A stretch of DNA of 64,000 nt. Source: Physcomitrium patens. Lineage: Eukaryota; Streptophyta; Bryopsida; Funariales; Funariaceae. A program made the position numbers and the translations under genes. Location of the stretch: positions 1,347,617 through 1,411,616 of the forward strand of contig NC_037270.1 of the NCBI RefSeq assembly GCF_000002425.4. The letters run 5' to 3'. The notes beneath the pieces were generated by a model that worked only from the letters and a program-made list of their open reading frames with translations, did no database searches and was not told where the DNA came from. Position 1 is the first letter of the stretch; every line of letters begins with the position of its first letter. Shown here piece after piece: positions 13,801 through 25,331 of this stretch.

Positions 13801-15305
13801 TCTAAGAGTATCGTCAGCAGTATCTTAGATGATTCGAAACCTGGGATTCCAACATGATCATGCTTCTCAATTCCAATCTTATGATGCAGCCAGATGTGAA
13901 TCACCTCGTCTAAACTATTAAAGGGATCACTCTATGTTGACCTCTCTTCATTGATCAGAGATGCAGAATAGCCACCCGTAAAAAATTCAGCCTTGAACAT
14001 GAGTAAATGGACTGCCAATAGAGCTTGTAAACCGCCCCTGTTTGGCGTGCAAGCAAGCTGACCATGCTCATGGTCAACAGCACTTACGATAACAAATCTT
14101 TTGGGAACCTAATCAAGAAGGCATGTAGAACGAGCATTACCCTCACACGTCGGCTCTTTGCTTCCTGCACCGAGTCGCCATCACCTCCTTTCACGTTGGT
14201 CGCAGGTTCGGCTAGTATAAAAATGCGGTCAAGTTCAACTACCACAGGCTCTTGTCCGAGACGGCTCCACGGGACCTAGAGTCATCATGGTCATTAGCTC
14301 TATCTTGAGGAAAGCTCTCAAAATGGGAAATAGTCTACGATCCTCTGTCCTCTATTAACTGTGGGCGTAAGTTAAATTACGAAGTTTCATAAGATCATAA
14401 CCAACTCATTCTAGTCCAAGCCCTAATCCTGTGCAAAGATGAGATTTGAATCGTCCAACTGCGATAAAAACTTGATGAGCGTAATGTGCAGCAATCCCTG
14501 CCAAACTCTGCCTTATCAAGTAACAACCAGGACAGCTTACCATATTGATAGAGCAATAAAAAGTACGTCATACCTTAAGTCTCACAGACCCAAGGAATCC
14601 CGCCTTGACTTTTATTGGCAACTTGAGAGCATTGAGAGCCTCCGGCTTAAGCTGCATATTTGTGAGCTCCACATCTCCTACACTCCGAATGTTCAACAAA
14701 ATAAATAAATAAATAAATAAAATCAATGACAGACACAGATAGTAGGTCATGGAACTCAGAAGTGCCAATAACCCAAAGTTACTCAAAGTGCCTTGCCTCG
14801 AATATTTCTATACCACAGTACGAAACCAAAAACCTTGTGTTTTAAAATTCTCAGAAGGCAAGCTTCAAGATTCAAACTGCATTTATACGAACATGTGCAG
14901 GACGTACAATCAACTCCGTCCCAAGAATTAAGATTACTGAAGCACTTGAGCCAAGAAAATAATGCATTGAGAACATGATCATTTCATCAACCGTGAGTAC
15001 TGCCATCTTCCACATAGTGTTGAGGATTTCGTGAATTAATTCACCAATGCTTACGAAGCACAACCTACTCCGAGCATATCTTCGTCTTCAAGCGGTCAGC
15101 CTTGCAGAATTTCAAAAACAGCGGCAACTAGACAGAATCACTTCCAATCCAATCGCTTACACTGATCATCTGATCAAAACCCGAAATGGAATAGGGGCGA
15201 AAACTGACCTTGCCAGACAGAGAACTTGAGCGCTTCCTTGGAGAGTCCATTGATATACGCGCCAAGGTACTTCTCCAAGTAAAACGCCAACTGTTCTTCC
15301 AACAT
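511..15305 (-). CDS. VPS13: VPS13-family bridge-like lipid transfer protein, N-terminal ~1885 residues (partial, 33 exons)
   Basis: VPS13 proteins are rod-like lipid channels at membrane contact sites. Exons, in transcript order: 15305-15209, 14677-14574, 14275-14147, 13598-13539, 13302-13248, 13191-13044, 12793-12676, 12440-12339, 11960-11757, 11451-11291, 10846-10676, 10479-10399, 10117-9793, 9564-9460, 9250-9155, 8962-8895, 8610-8487, 8054-7743, 7415-7206, 6476-6367, 6192-6096, 5960-5862, 5616-5446, 5170-5096, 4733-4110, 3891-3364, 3122-2979, 2508-2395, 2214-2030, 1888-1780, 1615-1472, 1249-917, 761-511. All keep one open frame. The start is the first ATG and gives MLEEQLAFYLEKYLGAYING, a typical chorein N-terminus, followed by TNMQLKPEALNALKLP and NLKLSITNIHIRYED. 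A PH-like segment (SRYGALAGPFFYLLES) lies near residue 900, and KGLLGKGK, YICDMRDPGG and IAYFMGLVP follow. The order agrees with plant VPS13. The SHR-BD, VAB and C-terminal parts would lie left of the window. Exon 5 and the last donor are the least certain. Confidence 0.94.
10849..10878. repeat. Poly(A)30 run acting as VPS13 polypyrimidine tract
   Basis: This is an uninterrupted A run on the plus strand. On the coding (minus) strand it is a T run ending directly in the TAG acceptor of the exon at 10846-10676, so it serves as an extreme polypyrimidine tract. Its length is likely to vary between individuals or sequencing runs. Confidence 0.85.
13311..13386. repeat. (TA)n and (AAT)n microsatellites in a VPS13 intron
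   Basis: A TA tract at about 13311-13338 and an AAT tract at about 13361-13386 lie within the intron just upstream, in transcript direction, of the proposed 55-nt exon 13302-13248. Confidence 0.9.
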
Positions 15306-16080
15306 GTTGTCTTCTTCAGGCCTACTCCGCCTCACGCTGCACTTCTACCTCGGCATCCATACGACTCCTCTGCCCTGAATTCCAATTACCACTACCACCT
15401 CACACTCATCACCGACTAACGCACAATCCTTGATCAAACGATCAACCATCATCAAAGAAAAAGAAGAAGAAGAAGAAGAAGAAGAAGATCGCAAAACACC
15501 AGTTTCGGAACATGCCAAATTCACCACAAACGATAAAAATAGCGCATCAACCAATGACGAGAGGCAATCTGAAGTTCCCGACCTCGACACCTCCAATTTT
15601 GGCCAGCTACAAGTTCGCAAAAGGAGGAGGAGAAGGGCAGGATCCCGGAAGACAAGCAACGGCAACGCGCTCCGTAAGATTTGAAAAAGCGACCAGGAAG
15701 GAACTAACGAAGAGAGTGAAACAGAGATATATGGGAGTTAGTAGTCGTCGTAGCAGTAGGGGAGGGAGGGTGGCCATGGAGAGAAGGGAAAGGGGGAAGA
15801 TGGAGATCAGTGCAACGCAACTCAACGCAAAGGGCAAAGAAGGAGGGGGGGCAAAGGCAAGGCAGAATGAATGCCCCGAGATACGACACACACGACCCCC
15901 CCCCCCCATATTCTTTCCATGTTCCTCATCGCTTTACTTCTTTATTCCTTCCTGCAGAGTCTCTCTTTCCTTCAAAAAGCAGGACAAACTATTAAACATA
16001 TATGTAAAGTTCTACCCACCACATACTTCATTTAAGCAGCTCGGTACTAGCTAGCAAGCAAGCAAGCAACACACATGATC
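15306..16080 (-). promoter_or_regulatory. VPS13 5' leader and promoter region, GA/CT-rich
   Basis: This stretch lies directly upstream of the VPS13 ATG. It holds a GAA tract at about 15459-15487, more purine-rich DNA at 15620-15860 and a C13 run near 15895-15907. On the transcribed strand these are CT-rich, as is common in plant leaders and core promoters. A TATA box could not be placed with confidence. A CAAG tetranucleotide run sits at about 16050-16070. Plus-strand open frames here are low-complexity and are not called as genes. Confidence 0.5.
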
Positions 16081-16700
16081 GAGACAACAACTCTATCCAA
16101 AACTTAAATCCCTTCTTTCCTATATTTTTAAAAAGATAATTATTTTATAGAATAGCATGGTGGTGATATATTGGTATCAACTCAAAAAATGGCACAATAA
16201 ATATTATTATTGCATTGATATAAATCTAAAATATGAGTGTTATAATTGTAAGCATTCATTTCTATATATTGTTCATAAATATTTTATATTAATTCCATAA
16301 AAATAAAAATAAAACTAATGTCTTCTATTAAAATCAATACATTATAATATATAGAAGTTTTCTAAATAAATAATTTAATATTTAAATATTACCATGTTGC
16401 AATGAAAATGAAAGTATAAAACTATATCTAATTAGTGTATAAAAAGTATTAAGAATTAACAAGTTTCAAGTATATTTAAAAGATATTAATAACTTAAGGA
16501 ATCTATAAGTGGACACCTCTTTTTTATTATGTCAGCATTTTATTTTATTACATGGATATTATTATTACATTAATCTACATTCAAACTCCAAATTTCTTTA
16601 CCTACCTTTCAATGTCACAATTATTGCCATTTCTTTTGGGTCCTTAAACTTATTTCAACAACCACTTTTATATACCAACAATCAATGTTATAGTAAGAAT

Positions 16701-17252
16701 CCTTGTCCTCTCTTAATGTCAAGGATAAGAATTACAATAAAACACTATAGAAATATTATACTCTTATGACATTTAAAGAAACAAACATAGGCAAATCATA
16801 CATAATTATATGAAAAAAACTAAAATGGCTATTGCCAAGAACAAAAAGATTAGATATTCTTAGAACAAGATTAAGAACAAGAAAAATATTAACAATAGTG
16901 AAGAAGGCTTCACTCTTGCTTCTATATATAATATCTAACTAAAGAGCTATATAATGATATTTTATAGATCATACAATCCATGTCCATGTTTCTTATTGTC
17001 AAGGACAAGAACTCGATGAAAAAGTAATTCAGAAAAGTGAGCCTTTATTCAAAGAAAGGTTACAAAATATAAATAAACAAGTACGTATATTGAAAGAAAA
17101 ACTGGAATGGCTATTGCCAAAAGACAAGAAAATTAGAGACCCTTGAAACTAAACTGGAAGTAAGAAAGGAGTTGACAAGAGTGAAGAGGGCTTCACTCTT
17201 GTCTCTATATATACTATCTAACTAGGGGCTACGTGGCGACGTTTTATAGGAC
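16701..17252 (-). repeat. Two direct copies of a ~270 bp LTR-like unit
   Basis: Copy 1 spans about 16701-16968 and copy 2 about 16978-17252. Both share a TGTC/TCAAGGA(C/T)AAGAA start, the word ATGGCTATTGCCAA, a GAAG(A/G)GGCTTCACTCTTG block, a TCTATATATA box and an end like GA(T/C)(A/G)TTTTATAG. Copy 2 read on the minus strand has TATATATAGAGACAAGAG, then AATAAAGG about 150 bp later, the TATA/poly(A)-signal arrangement of an LTR. The copies are clearly diverged. The assignment as an LTR is an inference. Confidence 0.6.
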
Positions 17253-18995
17253 CTCTAATATGTGTTGACTTTGTAGGACACATGCCTTGACTTACAATGC
17301 AAGTTTTTCTACGTGTGGGCTACATAGTTAGCTTGGTCTTTAAGCTAACAACATATGTGGCACATGGCCAACTTGTTGATGATGTTTCTAATCCAAAAAG
17401 TCAATTAAAGACACATATTAATATTTAAAAATTCAACTCTAGGTATATAAATCTTCTAAAAAACTTCTCTGTAAAATATCATCAAATTTACTTATTTTTA
17501 CTTATTTTATTTAATTTTTTAATCTAAATAATTATTAATATATATACATATATACATATATACATTTAGATATATTTATATATCAATGATATCATTTCTC
17601 TCTTTTAGAAATAAGTTCTAGAAGGATCAATGATAACATTGTAAAAAAGTCCAAAATGTAGCAAAAATATTTTTTATATACGTTAATCTTTAATTCTATG
17701 AAATGTAATTGACACATTCTTTCAACCATCAATAGTTTTTTATATCAAATCAAGAAGACATCCTTCTTATTTTATAAATATAGAAGACTTTATAACTTTC
17801 TTGAAATAAAATATTTTGACTACCATTAAGAATCATCTCTATATCTATTAATATCATCAAACATTAAAAATTACTTCCAAGATCATAATATCAAATATGT
17901 TAAATCTTTCCACCTAATTAAAGAATGACATGTTATTTTTGAAGGTCTTCATCTTTGTTATGTTGTCTTGAAGGTTAAGACAATTTCAATGCCTCATTTA
18001 GTGACTCAATAAATGATAGTTTCTAAATTGGATCTTGTAGTTGTTGATTTTCAATCTCTTTGACAACACAAATACTAAAAAAACCACAAATAAAGATTAA
18101 AAAAATAGAATGCAATCATCAATGGACCTTCTTTACTTTACAACAAAGTATTATTTTGTTTTTTAGTTTGATGTTGTCAATAAAAAGAATCAATCTTCTT
18201 TGTTGCATTTTCAAGATTTTTGGATGGCTTCTATTTACATTCATTAATATCATATGTGTACCAATATACAAGATATTTTAACTTATTTTAGTATTAGCTT
18301 CATTCTAATATTTCTTCTACCTCAAATTCTTTATTTTTATCTATTATTATATATAAAAATTATATTTTTTATCTTTTTGATATATCTTTTATCTTTTATG
18401 ATTCAAAAATAAATATGTAAGATAGATCTTCATAGATTTTGATAAATATAATTAATATATAACTAATTTTATATATTCAAAAATAAAAAATAGTCCAAAT
18501 CTATAGTGTATTAATATCTATAACAATAAATTATCTCACCTACTTTAACTTGGCTCATTTATGCCCCTACAAAGTTTATAGATGTTACTTCTATAAAAAA
18601 GTAGCATTAAAATTAAAAGTTTTTACTACCTTCCAATTATTTATTCTTGTTTTTTTATTATATCTTTCTATTAGGCTAAAATGGGACTAAATTCTTTCAA
18701 AGATCTAAAACCCTTCTAGTCTATAGCAACATGAATTCCATCACAAATTAGGACAAAATGGACATGAACAAAACTAAAAAGAACAAAATAAAATAAGACA
18801 TAAAAAACAAAGCAAAAGGATTTAAAATAAAATAGAACAAAAAATACAAACCAAACTTTTCTAAGAGAAAGAGACCAAAGCCATACTTAATCAAATGCCT
18901 CAAATGGTCTTAATTAGTTCTATGTATACTTTATGTAACTATCTTAGAACTTTTTAGAATGTCGATAATGGTAGGCTCCATCAAAATAACTACCC

Positions 18996-19013
18996 TTCTA
19001 GAAAGTTCTAGAA
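18996..19013. promoter_or_regulatory. Perfect four-unit heat-shock element in transposon-rich DNA
   Basis: The sequence TTCTAGAAAGTTCTAGAA fits TTCnnGAAnnTTCnnGAA exactly, with four alternating 5-bp units and no mismatch. Heat-shock factors bind such arrays. The nearest protein-coding gene start is more than 3 kb away, and the surrounding DNA is AT-rich repeat, so any transcript it drives is unknown. Confidence 0.6.
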
Positions 19014-19597
19014 GTGGGATCTACCTAAATAACCATCTTTAATTCTTCTATAATGTTCTATGGTGGATCCCACCTAAACCACCAATTTGGCTCTAATTCT
19101 AAAAACTTCTATAAATTTTTCAAAAATAACCTCAATTACCTATTTCTATGCATCAATAATATAATTATCTTATCTATACCCTGTTACAATTAATTTTCTT
19201 CCACTAATGTGGAATGTCCTTGTTTTGCTCTCGATCGTATTTCCAAATTATTTTTTGGCAATGGATGAGGTTTTGTGCAAGTTTCCATGTTACAATGTCA
19301 ATGGGATAACCTTTCTAAACAACCTTGCATTAAAGTTGTGGTTATCCATTGCCATAACAAAAGTACAGATGCTTCAAAATATTGTCTATTTCATATTCTT
19401 ATTAGTCATCAATCACAATTGATAGTGGTGGTGGTTGATGTCGATCCAAAAAGCACCTTGATTTAATATGAAACTCGCTGAGTTGCAAAACATGGAAGAT
19501 TGGATAGACTTGGATGTGAGGTGGAAGCTCGAGGTAGTATGTAATATCAAAAATCATTGCAGAAATGTGGAAAGATTTAAGCTACTGATGTCATGCA

Positions 19598-21030
19598 GTA
19601 TCATGACTATATGGTGAAAAATAAAAATATGGATGTTATTATAGAAGAGCCTAGTAGGAAGATGTAGTAGAAAACAAAGATAAATGATAGGAAGGTAATA
19701 AAAAGTATAGTCTGAATGTTGCCTTTTAGGGAAGAGACTTCTATTTGCTTTGTAGAAGCATAAATACCTCAAATCAAAGTAAATGAGATATATAATTGAT
19801 ATAAACATCTTTAAAAGGCAGTTATCAATAAATTCAAGCAAAAATTACCTCAAATTATCAAATATTTATCCTTGGAGAGGACCAATTGTCAACTTAGATC
19901 AAAATCAAATCCTAAGGTACAAAATCATATACCTACAGTGATTTTAGGGTTCTTTCATAGATCAAAGAGTGAGATTTGAGAGCAAACTTATAAAGAGATT
20001 TTTGAACATTGCTTTTATGTCAATCAATTTAATATTTAATTTTTGGAAGTTTTTCAAATTTAATAATATTTTTAATTGAATTAGGTTCTAAAAAATAAAA
20101 TTATATTTATAAAATTAAGGATTTCTTGAGTTTTGTGGTTTTTGTATGGATGAATTTTGGATAATTTATTGGTGGTCTATTTGTTGGCATATGAGAAAAT
20201 TTTCAGGTCAATCAAATAGTCAAATCAAAGTGTGTAAAGGTTTTTGTTGGTTGACAACTCAAAAATTGGAATTTGAAGGTTAACAAGTATTTCTCAGATC
20301 TTTAGCAATTTGTTACTACGATTGAAGTGAATCTTTTTTATAGAAACTAGACTTGATTTTTCAAAATTTAAGTATATTTTAGAAGCAATTTAATGATTCA
20401 AAAAAGAAATATTTAAACTGAAAGTTCAACATTCAGTTTGGACTATGATGCCAGCCAACACCCGAGCAAAATTTAGGATTGTTCTTCTACTTGGTAAGTT
20501 TGATCTTCTTCAAATTTTGTATGCTTATTGCCAATTTTTTTGTTAAAATATTTGTAAAATCTTAAGCAAGATCAATAGTATAATTGATATTTATTGAAGT
20601 TTTAAACTATCTCTAGATTAGGTCTATTTGATTAGGATTTGGTTTAAGATTTAGAAATTAGTTAGGATTTAGGAGTAGATTAGGATTTAGGATTTATTTA
20701 GAATTTAATTAGGATTTGACTTAGGATTTAAGTAAGGACTATTAGGATTTTAATTAAAATTAAGTTAAGATTTTGTTAGAATTTATTTAAGATATATTTT
20801 AGATTTTATTTTAATACTTCTTTTGAATTTCTTTAGGATTTTTTCATGCTTCTTTTGTAAGTTCTTTGAAGTTTTTTTAGATTTGATCAAATCTTGATTA
20901 ACATTATTAAGATTTATTTGGAGTTATTTAAGATTCTATTAGAATTAAAATCTTGTTGTTGCAATATCCCTTCTACCTTCTACAACCAGGTTCTTGGTAC
21001 ATTTTCAAGTAAGGTTTCACTTAATACGAT
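19598..21030 (-). repeat. Diverged Ty3/gypsy LTR, copy A
   Basis: This copy aligns by eye with copies B and C. All share a (TATGG)TGAAA-like start, the word ATTATAGAAGAGCC, an A-rich stretch with AGGTA(A/T)TAAAA, a TTAGGATTT-rich tract and a final block with TCTACAA(C/T)CA and CATT(T/C)TCAAG. On the minus strand the last block begins with TGAAAATGTACC. It lies next to the integrase relic (21330-21870), as a 3' LTR should for a minus-strand element. Borders are approximate. Confidence 0.65.
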
Positions 21031-21329
21031 GCTAAGGTGTGAGCTTACGGATTTGGATTGATGTAGCAAGTGGAAAGTTGGCATTAGAGAGTGATACTTA
21101 GTCACCTTCCTATAATATTTTATATTATAGGTGGTTATCCATATTTTGCTTATATCAATTTTATGCAGTAAAGAGACAATATTGTACTGCTTGGAAGGTA
21201 GTTCTAAGCTATTGTATAAACTCTTCTATTGTCAGATTATTGGTATCAATGGAATAATAAAGAGTTATTGACGTATTTAGATGTTGACCGATGTTAAAAA
21301 AGAATAGTAAATGACTAGTACTTACTTAA

Positions 21330-21870
21330 ATATGATCATTGTAAGAAAACTCCAAGGGCATCAAATATTCAACTCAATCATTATAATGAATTGTTACAAA
21401 TATCCATAGCATATCCTCTAAGATTCAATTTACATACTCTATTTGTCTATCTATTTGGAGATAGAAGGCCATAGAGAAGGTAAGTCATGTATCCAGTAAC
21501 TTGAATAAGGCTTGCTAATTTTTTTTAATAAGGCGCGAATCTCAATTTGAAACAATGACATGAAAAAATCCATGGTGACGAAAGATACTGTCAAAGAAGA
21601 CATAAGCATGTGCTATAGCATTAATATTAGATTGCATTGTAGCCAAGTAAAATTGCTTTGAGAGTCGATTCACAATAGTAATAATTCCAATGTGATTATG
21701 AGGCATTTATAGCAAATATAAAATGAGATCTACAGTTACTTGCTTTGAATATGTCATAAATAGTTAAATTGGCTGCAATAGCTCAATGGATGTTGCATTG
21801 CATGCTTTGTTATATTGACATGAATTGCAAGAGCACACAAAAGCTCAAACATCATGATCAAAATCTATCC
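21330..21870 (-). pseudogene. Decayed Ty3/gypsy integrase fragment
   Basis: With stops and frameshifts allowed, the minus strand shows the order of a retroelement integrase: an SIELLQPI-like linker, then NHIGIITIVNRLSKQFYLAT (compare the usual ..TIVDRLSK..HF..), then DSIFRHHGF (compare DSIFRLHGFP). Further on comes KPYSSYWIHDLPSLWPSISK, which matches the region before the HPQTDGQTE motif. Many in-frame stops make it non-functional. The recognised motif order is the evidence. No computed alignment was possible. Confidence 0.7.
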
Positions 21871-22424
21871 AAATTCATATCCTTGAGAATTTTTTTAGAG
21901 TTTTTTCACACCCTAGATGCTTAATTATCAGAATGTCATGTTTTTTTTGAAGTATACGCATCTAAAGTATAACATTATCAAGTATATGAATTTACTTCTT
22001 AGAATAGAATAATCCATCACTAAGATTGTAATCTTGATATTGTATATTGTCTACTTTTAGCAGATTGCTAACCATCTTGAAACAAGCATTCTGATATGTA
22101 TCTTCCTTCGATTTTGCCTCTTGAGTTAGATTTGAAATGACACTACTAATGGTAGCAACTTCTGCCTTGCTCTCCAATTTGGCCTTCAAGTTTGGTCTCC
22201 GCAATAAGCTGTCTGGTATAATATATTATTACCCTTATTTATATTCAAGTTAAATATCAAAAAGTTGTAACTATTCATTCTAACGTTGATGTCCAAATTT
22301 CATATTTTTCAAATACAAATTGTCTATTAGGGATCAATGGTCAATTTGAATAATTACTAGCTTTTTCAATAAATAGTGTCTCGATAACTTTGTAACATGC
22401 ACAATTGTTAATTGCTCTCAATTA

Positions 22425-24125
22425 TATTGTTGTGTTATAATAAGATTATATGGTGAAAGATAATAATATGGATCTCATTATAGAAGAGCCAAGTTAAAAG
22501 ATAAAATAAAAAAATATAAATAAAAGATAGGAAGGTATTAAAACTTTTAGTAGTAATGCTGTCTTTTTAAAAAAGTGGGCCCTACTAACTTTGTAGGGCC
22601 ATAAATAAGGAAAAATAAGGTAGATTATAAAAATGAAAAATATAGACATATGTGCAAAGAGGTGAGAAGTTGGTTTCAGTAGAATTTATCTCAAAAGGAA
22701 CAAAAATTGATACCCGGAGAAGATCGGTTATCAACCAAGGTCAAAATCAGACCGTGAGGCACAAAACCAAGGCTTAATGATAATTCTTTTTTTTAGAGAT
22801 CAGAGATTAGGATCTAAGAGCTAACTTAATGAGGTTTATTTGAGCATTGATTTGAAGTGATTTAAGTGTGTATTAACTTTATAAGAACTTTGCAAAATTG
22901 AGATTTGTTTTAAGTGACTCTAGATTTGTCAAATAAAATAGGTGATACTTTTTGGAGAATTTTATAAATTTGGTTGTAGATCTATGAGTGAAATTTTTTG
23001 GATTTTTAGATGTAAGTGTGCTTGATGTGTGTTGTAAATTTGGATTTGATCGAATGGTTGGATTAAAAAGCATGAAGGTTTTTGGAGGTTATGGTCTCAA
23101 AATTTAGGATTTTCAAGACTAGTAAGGTTTTTTTAGAAATCTATCAATCTACTAATTAGATTGAGACAAATTTTTTTCATAGAGATAGTTAGCTTAATTT
23201 TTAACAAGTGTGTAAAGTTTAGATGCAAAGTAATAGTTCAATCAAGAGTAATTGGCTATGGAAGGTTGACATCAAGGTCGAAGAAGGAGGCCATGTCACA
23301 CCTGAGCACTTATTTGAGGTTATCGTCTATTTATTAATTTTGATCATTTTCAAAATTTTTTTATACTTATTTTCAACTTAATTATTAAGAAGTGTACAAA
23401 ATTTGAGTTAAAATCAATAATTCATTCATTAATTATTGTGGTTCAAATTTGTTGTAGGAATTACTTGGGATTAATTAGGATTAGGATTAGGATTAGGATT
23501 TTAGATTGATTTAAAGTTTGGTTAGGATTAGAATTTAGTTATAATTTGTTTAGGATTTGTTTAGGATTTGATTAGGATTTATTTAGAATTTGATTAGAAT
23601 TTTTTTAGGATTTGATTAGGATTTGATTAGAGTTTGTCTAGAATTTGATTAGAATTTGTCTAGGGTTTGGTTAGGACTTAATTAGGATTTGACTAGGATT
23701 CGATTAAGATTTTATTAGGATTTTATTAAGATTTTTTTGAGATTTGATTATGATTTGATTAGAATTTGATTAAGATTTGATTAAGGCTTATTTAGGATTT
23801 TTTAAAGATTCAATTGAGATTTAATTAAGGTTTTTATTTTAATATTTTATTAAGATTTCTATTTTAGTATAATTTTTTTGAATTTTTAATTTATTCTTTT
23901 ATAATTTCTTGAAAGGATTTCTAAAAATTCTTTGTGTTTCTTGTATAATTTCTTTGAAATTTTAATTGAATTTGATTGATGTTTGATTATATTTGTTAAT
24001 CTTTAATTATTATTTATTTAAGAATCTATTAGAGTTGTTAGGACTTGTTGTTGCAATTTTCTTTTTATCTTCTACAATCAAGTGTCTAGTGCATTCTCAA
24101 GCCAAACACCACATAATACAACAAT
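22425..24125 (-). repeat. Diverged Ty3/gypsy LTR, copy B
   Basis: This is the second copy of the repeat. It begins near TATATGGTGAAAGATAATAA with ATTATAGAAGAGCC and ends in TCTACAATCAAGTG and GCATTCTCAAG. It contains the longest TTAGGATTT tract of the three copies. It sits between the integrase relic (left) and the reverse transcriptase relic (right). It is therefore either a solo LTR inserted inside an older element or the shared LTR of two deleted elements. Confidence 0.65.
23465..23840. repeat. Degenerate AGGATTTGATT minisatellite within LTR copy B
   Basis: About 30 imperfect units of roughly 11 bp follow the pattern (T)TAGGATTTGAT. It begins with a cleaner GGATTA hexanucleotide run near 23468-23493. 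Equivalent but shorter and more decayed tracts lie in copy A (about 20620-20790) and copy C (about 27560-27900), so the tract is part of the LTR itself. Confidence 0.75.
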
Positions 24126-24289
24126 GTGCAAAGTAATTGTATTTTGCTCTTATATTCTTATATGATTCAAGCACCACTGGTTGAAGGTTCCTACTAAAGT
24201 CTTATAAAAAGACCGCTCTAATAGTAAAGTCAAAAACAACAATATTAAGTATACCGAGAAGATTGAGAATATATAGTTGCAATATTAGA

Positions 24290-25190
24290 GCAATTATGAA
24301 TGCCTCCTTCAACCTATCAAAGACATTTTGCTGCTCAAATTTCCATTCAAATGGACCACCTTTCTCTAATAGGCTTATCAATGAGGCAACAATGTGTACA
24401 AATCGTTGAACAAAATAGCAGTAGTATTCAACAAGGCCTAAGAATGAGCAGACTTTAGAAGCATCCTTGGAGGTTGGCTAATCTTCCACTGCTTTCACCT
24501 TATCTTGCTCCATGCACATGTCCTCAGAGGATGCTTCATATCTTTAACATGTGACTTCTAACTTCTAAAATTCACACTTTGATTGCTTGCAATAGAAGTG
24601 ACTCTCTCATAGCCAACGTAACATTTTTTGTATGTGTTACTCATGCTTCTTAAGGATTTTACTATATATAAGAATATCATTAATAAAGACAATTACATAC
24701 TAGTTCAAAAGGTCCCGAAACAATTTATTCATGTGACCTATGAAAGAAGCTAGAGTATTAGTAAAGTCAAAAGATAAAATAAGCTATTCAAAATGTCTGT
24801 AGCACATGCAAAATGCCATCTTTTCTAAATCTTCATTTGTAATAGGTACTTGCCAAAAGCCACTACAAAGGTCTATTTTGCTAAAAATGATTGTACTTCA
24901 AATTTGATCAAGAAGATCATCCAAGTGCGCAAGTAGATATTCATTCTTTATAGTCTGCTTATTGAGGCCATGATAATCAATACAAAGGATTTTTAGGTAC
25001 AAAGAATCCAAATGTTTTTTTTAGCGACGTACTTTCTTAAATAAGGCCCTTTTCTAAAAGTTCCTCCAATATCTTTTGCAACTCTTTGACTTCATTTGGT
25101 GCTAGGTAGTAAATTGGTAGAATTGGTAGTTTGGCTTTAGGTAATAATTCTATTTGAAAAGAGGTACCTTGATCACGTGGCATGCCACTA
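24290..25190 (-). pseudogene. Decayed Ty3/gypsy reverse transcriptase and RNase H start
   Basis: On the minus strand, family motifs occur in order: [34 protein letters not shown], a short IDL..GFWQVPI segment, FINDILIYSK (the catalytic F/Y-x-DD region with the first aspartate changed to asparagine), FLGLVEYYCYFVQRF, and GGPFEWKFEQQNVFDRLKEA at the RNase H entry. At least eight in-frame stops are present. This is a retrotransposon polyprotein relic lying between LTR copies B and C. Confidence 0.88.
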
Positions 25191-25290
25191 GGTAAATCAA
25201 TTCAAAAAATATTTCTTTATTTATATATGAATTATTTTGACTATTCTATTCTTTTGGCTATCTTTTCTACCATTGAGGCAAGATTTGGAA

Positions 25291-25331
<41 letters not shown>

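Larger units (their letters stand above)
16081..19590. other. AT-rich intergenic block with repeat relics
   Basis: There are no credible coding regions. Base composition shifts abruptly to AT-rich at about 16080. The block contains a duplicated ~270 bp LTR-like unit (16701-17250) and a heat-shock-element array (18996-19013). The remainder looks like decayed transposon DNA, but no family could be assigned. Confidence 0.7.

Noticed and set aside
15430..16054. Plus-strand open frames of 84-180 codons rich in Glu/Arg
   Set aside because: They come from the GAA and purine-rich tract in the antisense of the VPS13 leader. This is low-complexity sequence with no family resemblance.
23468..23493. GGATTA repeats as a telomere or CRISPR-like array
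   Set aside because: The unit differs from the plant telomere repeat and has no conserved-repeat/unique-spacer structure. It is part of a degenerate minisatellite inside an LTR.
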